DNA of 54,172 nt from JAYYZW01 sp036339995 (GCA_036339995.1 JAYYZW010000102.1:1-54172); one strand, 5' to 3'. Counted from the first letter of the stretch, positions 1-9,209 are shown. The notes: generated by a model not told the origin, from the letters alone. Numbers and translations: made by a program.

Positions 1-75
1 GAGCGCGGCTTCAGGCGTTTCCTTGTATTGTTCCTTGATCGGCGCCTGCAGTGCTTTCAATTCTTCCGGATTCAT
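1..75 (-). CDS. OsmC family protein, N-terminal fragment (cut by window edge)
   Basis: Only the first 25 codons lie in the window, starting at an ATG at 75 on the minus strand and running off the left edge. The peptide starts MNPEELKALQAPIKEQYK, which I recognise as the N-terminus of OsmC-family proteins (peroxide or hydroperoxide resistance-type fold). None of the OsmC catalytic cysteines lie within this piece, so the assignment rests on the N-terminal pattern alone. It is divergent from the dioxygenase gene that follows, so the roughly 200 bases after it probably hold both promoters. Confidence 0.55.
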   Translation of the reverse strand, partial: MNPEELKALQAPIKEQYKETPEAAL

Positions 76-277
76 AATGCCCCCAGTTCGCCGGTCTGCA
101 CCAGAGATGCGAACGGCAGTTTACACCATGATCGCGGGGACGGAAGCGAGGGGCATTTACCAAGAAGGGTACGCGGCAAATAGCGATCACAGCCGAGCCC
201 GCGCAGACCGAACCGTGGCGGAAATCCAGGTTCTTCTCAGCAAGACGTTTTCACCTCGTTGTGAGAGGATGGATCGT

Positions 278-1114
278 ATGGTCAGGATCCTAAACGAACA
301 GGCTCGCAAGCAGTACGAGCACGAAGGCCACTATTTCCCGATCGACGTTTTGTCTGCGGATCAAATCGCGGCCGCGCGCGGGAAACTGGAAGCATTCGAG
401 GCGTCGCAAGGTCACCCGATTGCAGGCGCGGAACGCGGCAAATCCCACCTGATCTTTACCTGGGTCGACGAACTCATACGTCATCCCCGCATCCTCGACG
501 CCGTTGAAGACCTGATCGGCTCCGACATTCTGTGCTGGACCACGGTTTGGTGGATCAAGGAGGCCGCGAGCGACGCCTACGTGTCCTGGCACCAGGACGT
601 GCGCTACTGGGGGCTGGACACGAGTGAACTCGTCACGGTGTGGCTGGCCCTTTCGCCGGCGACGCCGGAAAGCGGCTGCATGCGGCTACTGCCGGGCAGC
701 CACAAGGGTGAGGTGCTGCCCCACACCGACGCGTACGATAATGACAACATGCTGACCCGGGGACAGGAAATTTCGGTGCCCATCGACGAATTGAAAACCG
801 TTGCCGTGGAACTCGATCCGGGCCAGGCATCTTTGCACAACATTCGTCTTGCACACGCCTCGGCGCCCAATCGATCCGGCGATCGGCGCATCGGTCTTTC
901 GATGCATTACATTCCGACCTGCACAAAGCAACTCGCGGCCGACTGGGACAGCGCATCGCTGGTACGCGGCGAGGACCGCTTTCATCATTTCGCTCCTGCG
1001 CCCCGGCCTGCCCATGATCTGGACGGGGAGGCCCGTCGGTTTCACGAAAAAGCGGCCGGTGCCTTTCGCGATATCCTGTTCAAGGACGCGGACCGGGTGC
1101 GCCCGACACTGTAA
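278..1114 (+). CDS. Phytanoyl-CoA dioxygenase (PhyH) family Fe(II)/2-oxoglutarate oxygenase
   Basis: This is predicted to be a cytoplasmic non-haem iron oxygenase that hydroxylates a small organic substrate while decarboxylating 2-oxoglutarate. The sequence shows the iron-binding HxD in SWHQDVRYWG (about residues 105-107 of the trimmed protein), the distal histidine in LAHASAPN (about 193) and downstream arginines (GDRRIG) that would bind 2-oxoglutarate. At 278 residues it has the normal PhyH length. The open frame extends upstream to 23, but I place the start at 278 because a GAGAGG purine box at 263-268 sits 9 bases before that ATG; the ATG at 269 is the alternative. The gene is followed closely by the cyclodeaminase-family gene and fumarylacetoacetase in the same direction, so it is probably the first gene of a catabolic operon. 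The substrate cannot be deduced. Confidence 0.85.
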   Translation: MVRILNEQARKQYEHEGHYFPIDVLSADQIAAARGKLEAFEASQGHPIAGAERGKSHLIFTWVDELIRHPRILDAVEDLIGSDILCWTTVWWIKEAASDAYVSWHQDVRYWGLDTSELVTVWLALSPATPESGCMRLLPGSHKGEVLPHTDAYDNDNMLTRGQEISVPIDELKTVAVELDPGQASLHNIRLAHASAPNRSGDRRIGLSMHYIPTCTKQLAADWDSASLVRGEDRFHHFAPAPRPAHDLDGEARRFHEKAAGAFRDILFKDADRVRPTL

Positions 1115-1138
1115 ACCACCTTACCCGACGGAATCCGC

Positions 1139-2107
1139 GTGACCGTGGACGATACCGGGGCACCGCTTTACCTGTCAGGTGCGCGTCTGGATGCGCTCGG
1201 AATCACCGCGCGGGATGTCATTGCAAGTATCGAGCACCTCATAGGTGGCCAGGCACGGGCCGAAGTCTGGAACGCGCCCAAGTCCGTGATACGCCCGCCG
1301 GACGGCCGCTACGTCATGGGAACCCTGGCCGCCGCAGACGATCCGCCCTATATGGTGATGAAATCGCTGATCGTAAACCCCGCTAACACCGCACGCGGTC
1401 TACCGGGAATCAATGCCTCGGTCACCTTGTCGGACAGCGCCACCGGGATCCCCCTCGCGGTGCTGGACGGCAACTGGATCACGGGGGTGCGGACTGCCGG
1501 ACTCAGCGCGGTCGCGGCCATGCGGCTTGCGCGAACCGAGTCCAAGATTCTGGCGCTCATCGGCTGTGGCGTTCAGGCACACAGTCATCTCCGCCTGTTC
1601 AAAGAACTCTTCCCGTTGAGCGAGATGCGTGCATTCGGACGCGGCGAGGCAAGCCGCGACGCCCTGTGCAGCGCGGCGGCGGCAATGGGTCTCGAGGTGG
1701 TCAAGAGCAGGTCCGCCAGGGAAGCGCTTGCCGGGGCCGACATCGTCGTGAGCTCGGTCACCCTTTCTGCCGATGTGAATCCGTTTCTAAACGCCCACTG
1801 GCTGGACGCCGGTGCTTTTGCGAGCATCACCGATCTGGCAATGTCCTGGGAGCCGGGCGGGATGTCGGCGTTCGACCGCGTCTTCATCGACGACATGGAG
1901 CAGGAACTGAAGAGCGACCAGCCATTGATGAGCGCCGAATTGATAGATGGCGATCTTTCCAGTCTCGTACAGAAGACGACGTCCGGCCGCACCGCAGAAG
2001 GCGAGCGCACGGCCTTCGTTTTTCGCGGATTGGCCCTGGGCGATCTAGCCCTGGCCGCGCTCGCCTATGACCGTGCGACTGGGGCGTCCGGCAGCGACGG
2101 ACGATGA
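1139..2107 (+). CDS. Ornithine cyclodeaminase / mu-crystallin family protein
   Basis: This 322-residue protein of the ornithine cyclodeaminase, alanine dehydrogenase and mu-crystallin family carries the Rossmann NAD(P) site LIGCGVQAHSH in mid-sequence and the family segment TAGLSAVAAMRLA before it. Members deaminate amino acids, reduce cyclic ketimines, or act in opine-like biosynthesis, so the reaction is uncertain. It starts with GTG at 1139, 24 bases after the dioxygenase gene. Its 3' end lies 13 bases before the fumarylacetoacetase start, so the three genes are probably cotranscribed. Nothing in the fragment separates true ornithine cyclodeaminase from ketimine reductase. Confidence 0.82.
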   Translation: MTVDDTGAPLYLSGARLDALGITARDVIASIEHLIGGQARAEVWNAPKSVIRPPDGRYVMGTLAAADDPPYMVMKSLIVNPANTARGLPGINASVTLSDSATGIPLAVLDGNWITGVRTAGLSAVAAMRLARTESKILALIGCGVQAHSHLRLFKELFPLSEMRAFGRGEASRDALCSAAAAMGLEVVKSRSAREALAGADIVVSSVTLSADVNPFLNAHWLDAGAFASITDLAMSWEPGGMSAFDRVFIDDMEQELKSDQPLMSAELIDGDLSSLVQKTTSGRTAEGERTAFVFRGLALGDLALAALAYDRATGASGSDGR

Positions 2108-2120
2108 AGGAATTCCTGCG

Positions 2121-3437
2121 ATGACCGGATTGAATGAAACGCATGATCCGGCTTTGGAAAGTTGGGTGGAAGGCGCTAATCGGAATAAAGCGGATTTTCC
2201 GATTCAGAATCTTCCGTTCTCGGTCTTCCGGCGGCGCGGGAGCAAGGACGCCTTGCGTGGCTGTGTTGCGATCGGAGAGGCGATCGTCGACCTCGCCGCG
2301 CTTTCCGCAACTGATGTCTTAAGCGGCCTGGCCGCCCGCGGCGCCATGGCCTGCGGTGCGCCCGTATTGAACGAATTCATGGCCATGGGCAGGGAGACCT
2401 GGTCGGAACTTCGCCTCGCGCTATCGCGCGCTCTGAGACCGGATTCCACATCGCGCGAAGCGGTCTCGTCGTGCCTGCTGCCGCAGGATTCCGTTGAACT
2501 GGGTCTGCCCGTTTCGATCGGCGACTATACCGATTTCTTCACGTCCATCTACCACGCAACGGCCGTAGGCTCCTTGTTTCGCCCCGATGTTCCGCTGCAG
2601 CCGAATTACAAATGGGTCCCCATCGCCTACCACGGACGCAGCTCCTCGATCGACGTGTCGGGGCAGGCATTCAAGCGGCCCCGCGGACAACTCAAGGCGC
2701 CGGATGCCGATCAACCGTTGGTTGGCCCATCACGACACCTCGATTACGAGCTCGAGATCGGTATCTACATCGGGCAGGGCAATGAGCCGGGCCGCGCGAT
2801 CAAGCTCGATGACGGCGACGATTACGTATTCGGCCTGTGTCTGCTGAATGATTGGTCGGCACGCGACGTCCAGGCCTGGGAATACCGCCCCCTCGGCCCC
2901 TTTTTGTCTAAGAGTTTCGCCTCGACCGTGTCGCCCTGGATCGTCACCTTGGAGGCTCTCGCGCCATTTCGAATACCGTGGACGCGGCCGGCGCGCGATC
3001 CGCAGCCGCTGCCGTATCTCGATTCGGCGCGGAATCGTGCCACCGGTGCTTTCGATATCAATCTCGCGGTGTACCTTCAAAGTGAAAGCATGCGGGACAA
3101 GCGGCAGCCGCCAAGCCGCGTTTCGAGATCCAATTACCGGCATGCATATTGGTCGGTCGCGCAGATGCTGGCGCACCACACGATCAACGGCTGCAAGCTG
3201 CGGGTCGGGGACCTGTTCGGCAGCGGTACACAATCGGGTCCCGAACGAGAAGAAGCGGGATCGATGCTCGAGCTCAGCCAAGGTGGGAAGCAGTCGATCA
3301 CGCTCGACAATGGAGAGACACGTACGTTTCTCGAAGACGGTGATACGGTGATCCTGCGTGCCTGGTGTGAGGCCGCCTCTGCGGTGCGTATCGGATTCGG
3401 GGAGGCCAGGGGCACGGTACTGCCGGCTGAAAGTTGA
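2121..3437 (+). CDS. fahA: Fumarylacetoacetase
   Basis: Fumarylacetoacetate hydrolase performs the last step of tyrosine and homogentisate breakdown, giving fumarate and acetoacetate. The protein is 438 residues, close to the usual size. It shows the N-terminal FPIQNLPFSVF segment, the catalytic-domain DYTDFFTSIYHATAVG, the metal-binding acidic pair in YELEIGIYIG and the aspartate in LLNDWSARDVQAWEY, all hallmarks of the enzyme. I start it at the ATG at 2121, where a GAAGGA box lies about 10 bases upstream; the open frame begins earlier at 2067 but that would overlap the preceding gene. No homogentisate dioxygenase is visible in the window, although the PhyH-type oxygenase two genes upstream belongs to a different oxygenase family and could supply a related substrate. 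Confidence 0.93.
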   Translation: MTGLNETHDPALESWVEGANRNKADFPIQNLPFSVFRRRGSKDALRGCVAIGEAIVDLAALSATDVLSGLAARGAMACGAPVLNEFMAMGRETWSELRLALSRALRPDSTSREAVSSCLLPQDSVELGLPVSIGDYTDFFTSIYHATAVGSLFRPDVPLQPNYKWVPIAYHGRSSSIDVSGQAFKRPRGQLKAPDADQPLVGPSRHLDYELEIGIYIGQGNEPGRAIKLDDGDDYVFGLCLLNDWSARDVQAWEYRPLGPFLSKSFASTVSPWIVTLEALAPFRIPWTRPARDPQPLPYLDSARNRATGAFDINLAVYLQSESMRDKRQPPSRVSRSNYRHAYWSVAQMLAHHTINGCKLRVGDLFGSGTQSGPEREEAGSMLELSQGGKQSITLDNGETRTFLEDGDTVILRAWCEAASAVRIGFGEARGTVLPAES

Positions 3438-3469
3438 GCTGGATCGAATGCGATAGGGGGCTGGTTTGA

Positions 3470-3524
3470 GTCCGGCATGGACATTGAACAGTGCGGGCCA
3501 AGCCAAGCTGACCGTATGCCGGAC
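3470..3524. repeat. Inverted repeat between convergent genes
   Basis: GTCCGGCAT (3470-3478) is repeated in perfect inverse as ATGCCGGAC (3516-3524) in the 89-base gap between the convergent fumarylacetoacetase and glutamine amidotransferase genes. The long loop (37 bases) and absence of a T run make it only a weak terminator candidate. Confidence 0.35.
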
Positions 3525-3526
3525 GC

Positions 3527-4234
3527 CTACTCTGCGCCGGCCAGCAGCAGCTCGTCGAGAAACCAGCCGAGCCACCGGTCTGTTTCGGTGGCGTAGCGCC
3601 GGTAGTTTTCCATTTGAACTTGGGGCGGTTGCGCGCCGTACCGTTTGATTCTCTGGCGGCCTCTCTTCGTAGCGCACCAGCGTTCGATCATGTCGCTGGT
3701 CATCTCGGGGTGAAATTCGATACCGTAAACCTGTCCGTCGTAACAAAAAGCCTGGCCCGGGAAGCGCTTGCTTTCAGCCAGATGAACGGCACCTGCCGGA
3801 ATGTCGAAGGTCTCGGTGTGCCACTGATAGAACATCGTCGGGTGTTTCAGGAATTCGCCGCCTGCGGGGGTCGGCGACACCTCACAGTATCCGATCTCGA
3901 CCAGGCCTTCGTCGTGCGGTGCAACCCGCGCGCCCAGCACGCGGGCGATCTCCTGGGCGCCGAGGCAGATCCCGAGCAGGGGACGTCCGCTGGGCACCGC
4001 GCGCGCCTCGATCCAATCGAGCTCGGCCCGGATGCCGGGCAGGTGGTCGTCGTTTGCGCTCTGCGGTCCGCCGAAGATGACGATGGCCGCGTATCCCGCC
4101 AGATCCTGCGGCAAGGAATCCCCGAGGTTCGGGCAGCAGTGCTCGAGGCTGTAACCCCGTTCGGTCAGGAACTCCCCAACGCGTCCGGGATTTGATGCCT
4201 TCTGGTGAACGACGATGAGAACCTGACGGGTCAT
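3527..4234 (-). CDS. Class I glutamine amidotransferase-like protein
   Basis: This stand-alone class I glutamine amidotransferase domain of 235 residues resembles the GMP-synthase amidotransferase or gamma-glutamyl hydrolase group. The nucleophile cysteine is in GICLGAQ, and the histidine-glutamate pair completing the triad is in FHPEMT. Stand-alone members hydrolyse gamma-glutamyl amides or glutamine, or supply ammonia to an unlinked synthetase; there is no such partner beside it. The gene is convergent with fumarylacetoacetase and lies about 110 bases downstream of the start side of the DUF1501 gene region on the same strand. The ATG at 4234 gives the expected MTRQVLIVVHQ beta-strand start. 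Confidence 0.85.
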   Translation of the reverse strand: MTRQVLIVVHQKASNPGRVGEFLTERGYSLEHCCPNLGDSLPQDLAGYAAIVIFGGPQSANDDHLPGIRAELDWIEARAVPSGRPLLGICLGAQEIARVLGARVAPHDEGLVEIGYCEVSPTPAGGEFLKHPTMFYQWHTETFDIPAGAVHLAESKRFPGQAFCYDGQVYGIEFHPEMTSDMIERWCATKRGRQRIKRYGAQPPQVQMENYRRYATETDRWLGWFLDELLLAGAE

Positions 4235-4343
4235 GGGCGGGGATGCAGCGCTGATTCAGGCAGGGTTCGGAAGCATTCCAAAGATCTTCAGTTCCAGGGG
4301 ACACGTTTCTTGACGCGCCGATCAGTATCGTTGTCGCAAGCGC

Positions 4344-5552
4344 TCAGGCGAAGATGGGGAACGGATCAAAGCGCCCCTTGAGTATGGCGTCGGCCGCGCC
4401 GACTTTGAGCCAGCCGTCGATAGCCGTCGCATAGACGCGGCGGAAATCAGTCGTATAGATCAGATTGTCGCCGTCATCCAGGTCTACCAGGCTCGGCGGC
4501 TCGCCGTAATGGCCGCCGCGCGCCGCTTTGCCCGCCAGCATCATGAGGTTGGCGGCGCCGTGATCGGTGCCCAGATTCGCGTTTTCCGGCGTACGCCGTC
4601 CAAACTCCGAAAACATCATGACGCACACGCGGTCTGCGTATCCGATGCGCTCCATATCGTGCAGGAAACCGTATACCGCGTCGCTCGCATAGCTCAATAG
4701 ACGTCGATGCAGATCGGGTTGCTGCACGTGGGTATCGAAAGCGTTGTTGGGAAACGCAATGTAGTAGAGCCGGGTCGGCAGGCCCGCCGCGATACACGCC
4801 GCCACCTTGCGGAATTGAGATGGGGCGATGCCATAGTCGACTGGCGAGCGGTAGTTCGCCCAGGCTTGGCGAACCAGCGCAGAGGCTTCGCGCGCGCCGC
4901 GCGCGACGAGGTTGAGGTAGTCGAGGGTTGCGTTTTTTCCGAACTGGTCGTCGACGTAATCGAGAATGGCTTTTTCCTGCAAAAGCGCGTTGCGCTTGAA
5001 GCGCTCCGGATCGTCGAACACCACGGGCGTATGAATACGGCTCTTGACCGCCAGGGACTGTGCAGTGTCGATGTTGATCAGAAAATTCGCCGGCGCTTCA
5101 CTCGCCATCGCATCAGCCAGACGCCCGTACCAGCCGTACTCGTCACCGCTGTTAGGCGAGGCGGTATGCCAGTAAGCCATGGACGTGAAGTGTGAAAAAG
5201 ACGGCCGTTCGTAACCACAGCCGTGTACGATCGCGAGCTGTCCGTCATTCCAGAGGCGCTGGAGGCCCAACAGTCCGGGGTTGAATCCCCAGTCATCGTC
5301 CAGTTTCAGTAAATCATGGGGCCTGATGCCGATCCGCGGCCGTAACCGGTAATAGGCGTCGTCGGAGAAAGGGACGACCGTATTCAATCCATCGTTGCCG
5401 CCGGATAGCTCGAACACGACCAGGATCCGCTCTTCGAGTGCCGCCTCGGCCGCAAAGGCGCGCGAGACTGCCGAAAAAAGGCTGCCGGAGAAGAGGCCCA
5501 AGCCGCCAAGCCCCCAGGCGGTACGTTTGAGAAGCATGCGTCGATTCAACAT
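4344..5552 (-). CDS. DUF1501 family exported protein
   Basis: This 402-residue protein of the DUF1501 family is related to the alkaline-phosphatase/sulfatase fold and usually encoded beside DUF1800. The N-terminus carries a twin-arginine signal (NRRMLLKRTAWGLGGLGLFSG) with cleavage expected near AFAAEA, so it should act in the periplasm or outside the cell. Family segments include VVFELSGGNDGLNTVVPF and MMFSEFGRRTPENANLGTDHGAAN, the latter resembling a metal-binding pattern. It lies 4 bases downstream of the DUF1800 gene, so the two are one operon. The biochemical function of the family is not established. Confidence 0.88.
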   Translation of the reverse strand: MLNRRMLLKRTAWGLGGLGLFSGSLFSAVSRAFAAEAALEERILVVFELSGGNDGLNTVVPFSDDAYYRLRPRIGIRPHDLLKLDDDWGFNPGLLGLQRLWNDGQLAIVHGCGYERPSFSHFTSMAYWHTASPNSGDEYGWYGRLADAMASEAPANFLINIDTAQSLAVKSRIHTPVVFDDPERFKRNALLQEKAILDYVDDQFGKNATLDYLNLVARGAREASALVRQAWANYRSPVDYGIAPSQFRKVAACIAAGLPTRLYYIAFPNNAFDTHVQQPDLHRRLLSYASDAVYGFLHDMERIGYADRVCVMMFSEFGRRTPENANLGTDHGAANLMMLAGKAARGGHYGEPPSLVDLDDGDNLIYTTDFRRVYATAIDGWLKVGAADAILKGRFDPFPIFA

Positions 5553-5556
5553 GTTT

Positions 5557-7380
5557 TCAGCCTAATTGATATTCGGGCCGGCTCAGCATCATGTGCAGCA
5601 ACACCCGCAAGGGCTCTTCCATGTAGGTTCGCGCAGACAAAACCTCACCTGTGCCGAGTTCGTGCTCGAACGCGTCGGCGAGCATGGATTGGGTCGTGGC
5701 GTCCAGCGGGACCGAGAAAAACCGGCGCATAAAATAGTCCACCACTGCGACGGGCGTCACCAGTTCCCGTGTCATCACCATCTTCGTCAGGTTGAGCTTC
5801 GCCAGGTGGCGCGGGATGGGCTTGACGCGTTCGATGGCAGTTTGCCAGCCGCGGTAGCTCCCGTAGCGGGTGTTGAAGGCTTCATCGCGATCGACCGTAT
5901 TGGACATCGACATCATGCCGTCGACGTGAACGGTATCGACGGGACGGGTGGCCGAAGCGATGTCTTCGCCGTCGCGCAGGCGCCTGTGGACCGCCCGGAT
6001 CTCGGGGCCGCTCGGGTATTCCGGATACCGATCGTTGGGGACGAAGGCAATATCGGGAAAGACCACGTCGAGCGCGAAATTGCCCCGTTCGATCAACAGA
6101 CTCGGCGTGATCCAGCTGCGGCCATAACTCCAGCCCGCGACCGTGGGCGGATGCATCAGGCGCTGCCCCAGGGCGCCGGTGACGAGGTTGAAATCGGGCG
6201 CTCCCGGGACGACGTCCAGGTCAAGCTTACGATAAGTCGAGATGACCAGTTCGACCGGGCTCTTGATCCGTGTACCGATTGAAGATGCGGCGTAGAAATC
6301 GCGCGACAGGAAAACGGTTTCGAGCCAGGGCGTGATTTCGTAATCAGCGTCCTTGAGCAGCTTACCGAGACGTGCTTTGAATTCCGGCGTGATGTCTTCG
6401 CGTACGAAGAAGCGATAGAGCTTGGCCGCGATGAACTCGGCTGTGATCTCCTCCTCGAGGATGATGTCGATTACCTCGACACCGTCGAAGTTGCCCTTGC
6501 GGCCGAGAAATTCCTTTTGATCGTCATCGTGCTTGGCGGGGTCGACCCGGAATTCGAGCCCTGAATAATTCCACCCGGTAAACGCGCGTGCAGCTTCACG
6601 AATGTCACGTTCGGTGTAGTTGCCGACGCCCATGGTGAACAATTCCATGATCTCCCGCGCAAAGTTCTCGTTGGGTGAGCCTTTCACGTTTACGCCGGCA
6701 TCGAGAAACGCGAGCATGGCCGGATCCTGGGCGACGCCGATCAACAAGGTGCGGAAATTACCCAGTCCTTCGCGTTGAAACAGCTCGAGTTGCTTCAATA
6801 GCTTGCGGTAATCGCGGATCTTGTCCTCGTTCGTCGCGAAATGACCGTGCCAGAACAGTGCCGTCTTTTCCTGCAGGGGATAAGGCGTCACCAGCATCCG
6901 GTTCGCCCACCAGTATGCCACCCGATCCGTTTCCAGGCGGCTGGCGCGCAGCCAATAGAAGAACTTGTCGACGATCGCCTGCATCGGGCGGTTGCCTGAT
7001 GGTTTCACCTTGATGCCGAGTGCTTCACCGTGTTCTTGTGCCAGCGCCGTGGTTGCCGGCCGGCTCGGCGGAAAAGGGTCGAGGCCTTCGTCGAAGATGC
7101 CGGAATGATCGAACGATTGCCGCTCAGCAGGTATCTCGTCCTCGAAGCGGACCATGTGGCGAACCGCATGTTCAGGCGTCATCGCGGCGAGCGCCTCGAT
7201 ATCCCCGGGCGTGCCTCCAAATCCCGCCCGATCGATCAGGTGACGCGCCGTCGCCGGATTCCAGTCGGCAGAATTGATCGGCGACAGATCACCTTCCCAC
7301 GTCGGGTCCGCGGCGACGGTAACGGCCATCGATAAGTCCGCGATACGCGCAATCAAAGGCGCTGCGAGCCATTGTTTCAT
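5557..7380 (-). CDS. DUF1800 family protein
   Basis: A large protein of about 607 residues, paired with DUF1501. Family segments include HLIDRAGFGGTPGDIEAL near the N-terminus, MLVTPYPLQEKTALFWHGHF and ENFAREIMELFTMGVGNY, which are typical of DUF1800. I choose the ATG at 7380 because it opens a short hydrophobic leader (MKQWLAAPLIARIADLSMAV) suited to export, whereas the longer frame to 7542 adds charged sequence overlapping a small ORF. DUF1800-DUF1501 pairs are widespread and presumed secreted; the role is unknown. Confidence 0.85.
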   Translation of the reverse strand: MKQWLAAPLIARIADLSMAVTVAADPTWEGDLSPINSADWNPATARHLIDRAGFGGTPGDIEALAAMTPEHAVRHMVRFEDEIPAERQSFDHSGIFDEGLDPFPPSRPATTALAQEHGEALGIKVKPSGNRPMQAIVDKFFYWLRASRLETDRVAYWWANRMLVTPYPLQEKTALFWHGHFATNEDKIRDYRKLLKQLELFQREGLGNFRTLLIGVAQDPAMLAFLDAGVNVKGSPNENFAREIMELFTMGVGNYTERDIREAARAFTGWNYSGLEFRVDPAKHDDDQKEFLGRKGNFDGVEVIDIILEEEITAEFIAAKLYRFFVREDITPEFKARLGKLLKDADYEITPWLETVFLSRDFYAASSIGTRIKSPVELVISTYRKLDLDVVPGAPDFNLVTGALGQRLMHPPTVAGWSYGRSWITPSLLIERGNFALDVVFPDIAFVPNDRYPEYPSGPEIRAVHRRLRDGEDIASATRPVDTVHVDGMMSMSNTVDRDEAFNTRYGSYRGWQTAIERVKPIPRHLAKLNLTKMVMTRELVTPVAVVDYFMRRFFSVPLDATTQSMLADAFEHELGTGEVLSARTYMEEPLRVLLHMMLSRPEYQLG

Positions 7381-7538
7381 CCCAAGTTTCCGGATCGATG
7401 AATGGCAAAAATTATAGGGATTTCCTCTCGCAGGGCCAATCCGCACGAACAGTAGGCTTAGCGCCTGGCCCAGCGGTCGAAGCCGATCAAGATACGGATC
7501 ATACGGGTGATCAGCACTCGCTACACGGTCACGATCAA

Positions 7539-7694
7539 TCATTCGCGCCGATAGAGGCGGACCGCGCGTCGGTGAAAACTGACGACCTCTTCCAAGCGCT
7601 GGCCGAGGGCCGAACCCGCATCGATTGAATCCACGTAAAACCGGATGAGACCACGCACGGCACCGCTCACTTCATGGGAGGACGATGTCGACAT
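7539..7694 (-). CDS. Possible small protein (51 aa), unknown function
   Basis: In the 466-base gap between the two larger minus-strand genes there is a 51-codon frame from ATG 7694 to TGA 7539. The product begins MSTSSSHEVSGAVRGLIRFY and ends in an arginine-rich helix-like stretch (HRRAVRLYRRE). No ribosome-binding site is evident before the ATG, and I do not recognise the sequence. It could be a real small protein, the tail of a lost gene, or chance. The rest of 7381-7846 shows nothing I can name. Confidence 0.3.
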   Translation of the reverse strand: MSTSSSHEVSGAVRGLIRFYVDSIDAGSALGQRLEEVVSFHRRAVRLYRRE

Positions 7695-7846
7695 GGCGCT
7701 TTTCGATACCCGTTTCAGATAGCGTAAAAAATACCAGTCAATCGAATGGCGTTCGACCTACTGTGCTTCAATTTCTTTGATGTGAAGCGCGAGAACTTCG
7801 CGAAATTCCAGGTAAGGGGTCTGGATTTCGGTCATATCGAACCTGA

Positions 7847-9019
7847 TCAGCCAATGGTCTGTACTGCAGCTTCGGGTAGTTCGACCTTGTACAGGCGCCG
7901 CGCATTCTCCCAAAGAATCTTGCGTTTCACGCTCTCCTCACATTCGTTCAAACCGGCGCGAATGCGTTTGTGTACTTCTCCTCCGAACAAGGACGTCGGG
8001 TGGGGGAAATCAGTTTCAAACAGAATGTTATCCTCCCCGACCTTGTCGATCAGGCGCCGCGGTGCGATCTGTTCGAACCAGTAACAGCCGTAGACGTTGC
8101 GCGCAAAGTATTCAGACGGCAGCATGTCCAGATCCGGCCGTTCTTCGGCGACGCGGTTGCCTATGAACTGGTAGTCGAGGGCTTCCAGAACGAAGGGGAT
8201 CCAGCCGATGCCGCTTTCAACGGACACGAACTTAATATCCGGATAACGGGCGAGCACCCCGCAGAGAAGGAGATCGCTCAAATGCGTGCCATTGCGCATG
8301 AAGAATTCCACCGCCACTTCGGTGAACGCCGCCATGCGTCCGTAGGTCTTCATTTTTTCCCGGCTGATTCCGCTCTCCAGATTGCCGGAACCGATGTGAA
8401 AACTGATCGGTAAATCGTACTCGACGGCGACCTCCCACAAAGGATTCCAGTGTGGATCTCCGAGCACGGGCTGCCCCACGGATTGTGGTTCGCCGGTAAA
8501 CAGGATCCCCCGGTGCCCCATCGCCGCGCAGCGGCGGACTTCCGCGGCCGCCGCATCCACGTCCCAGAATGGCGTCGAGGTTATCGGCAGCAAGCGTCGC
8601 GGATCGGCAGACGCCCATTCCGTCTGCCAGTCGTTGTAAGCCTGAACGCAGGTCAACATCAATTCCAGGTCGCCGAGCTTGAGGAATGTCTGGTTGCCGA
8701 ATCCACCGACGTTGGGGTACATAACCATCGCCCAGATACCGATCTCGTCCATGTACTTGAGCCGCGCATCGGCATCGTAGGCGCCGGGATGCATTTCGTC
8801 GTAACCATTGGGCGGCTTTTTTATATCGCCGACACCGGCTGTCGCGCTCATCCCGAGTTTGGCGACCGGTTGATCGCCGATGTACCACATGTTGCGGCCG
8901 CGTTTGTCGATCTGGATCCGCGGCACCGCATCGCGCATGCGGGCCGGTACCCGGCTCGTCCACAGATCGGGCGCCTCGGTGACATGGGTGTCGACGTCAA
9001 TAATCGAATAAGCCGTCAT
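7847..9019 (-). CDS. Amidohydrolase family protein (amidohydrolase_2 / ACMSD-like)
   Basis: A 390-residue metal-dependent hydrolase or decarboxylase of the amidohydrolase_2 clan (the family of ACMSD and 2,3-dihydroxybenzoate decarboxylase). It opens with IIDVDTHVTEAPDLW, where the DxH pattern supplies metal ligands. Further metal-site segments are ISFHIGSGN and VSVESGIGWIPF, and the C-terminal aspartate lies in LFETDFPHPTSLF. The start is set at 9019 because AGGTGAGG lies just upstream; the frame continues upstream without such a site. It is divergent from the D-aminoacylase-like gene across about 200 bases. Substrates in this family are usually aromatic acids or lactones, but cannot be read from sequence. 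Confidence 0.87.
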   Translation of the reverse strand: MTAYSIIDVDTHVTEAPDLWTSRVPARMRDAVPRIQIDKRGRNMWYIGDQPVAKLGMSATAGVGDIKKPPNGYDEMHPGAYDADARLKYMDEIGIWAMVMYPNVGGFGNQTFLKLGDLELMLTCVQAYNDWQTEWASADPRRLLPITSTPFWDVDAAAAEVRRCAAMGHRGILFTGEPQSVGQPVLGDPHWNPLWEVAVEYDLPISFHIGSGNLESGISREKMKTYGRMAAFTEVAVEFFMRNGTHLSDLLLCGVLARYPDIKFVSVESGIGWIPFVLEALDYQFIGNRVAEERPDLDMLPSEYFARNVYGCYWFEQIAPRRLIDKVGEDNILFETDFPHPTSLFGGEVHKRIRAGLNECEESVKRKILWENARRLYKVELPEAAVQTIG

Positions 9020-9172
9020 CTGCCTCACCTTCAATGGTCGTATTGTGCACCGGGAATTTTCGCCGTATTTCGCACTTATTGCACGCGGAACCGCCATAAC
9101 GCGGAAGCTGCAAGGCCGCGGTCGTCCGATTCTGGCATCGCGATCCGTCGTTAACGCCCCTAATTTGCGAAA

Positions 9173-9209
9173 ATCCAGAACCTTGGTACTCTGCGCAGAG
9201 GTTCTGGAT
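9173..9209. promoter_or_regulatory. Operator-like 11-bp inverted repeat in divergent promoter region
   Basis: ATCCAGAACCT at 9173-9183 is matched in perfect inverse by AGGTTCTGGAT at 9199-9209, and the 15-base spacer contains part of CTCTGCGCAGAG, itself a palindrome. It lies 17 bases before the ATG at 9226, between two divergent amidohydrolase genes. It could be an operator for a dimeric regulator or a stem-loop in the 5' leader. No regulator gene is adjacent. Confidence 0.5.

Noticed and set aside
2730..3746. Long minus-strand frame (338 codons) opposite fumarylacetoacetase
   Set aside because: Arginine-rich shadow of a GC-rich gene with no family features.
3614..4195. Long plus-strand frame opposite the glutamine amidotransferase
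   Set aside because: Shadow frame; the minus strand has the catalytic motifs.
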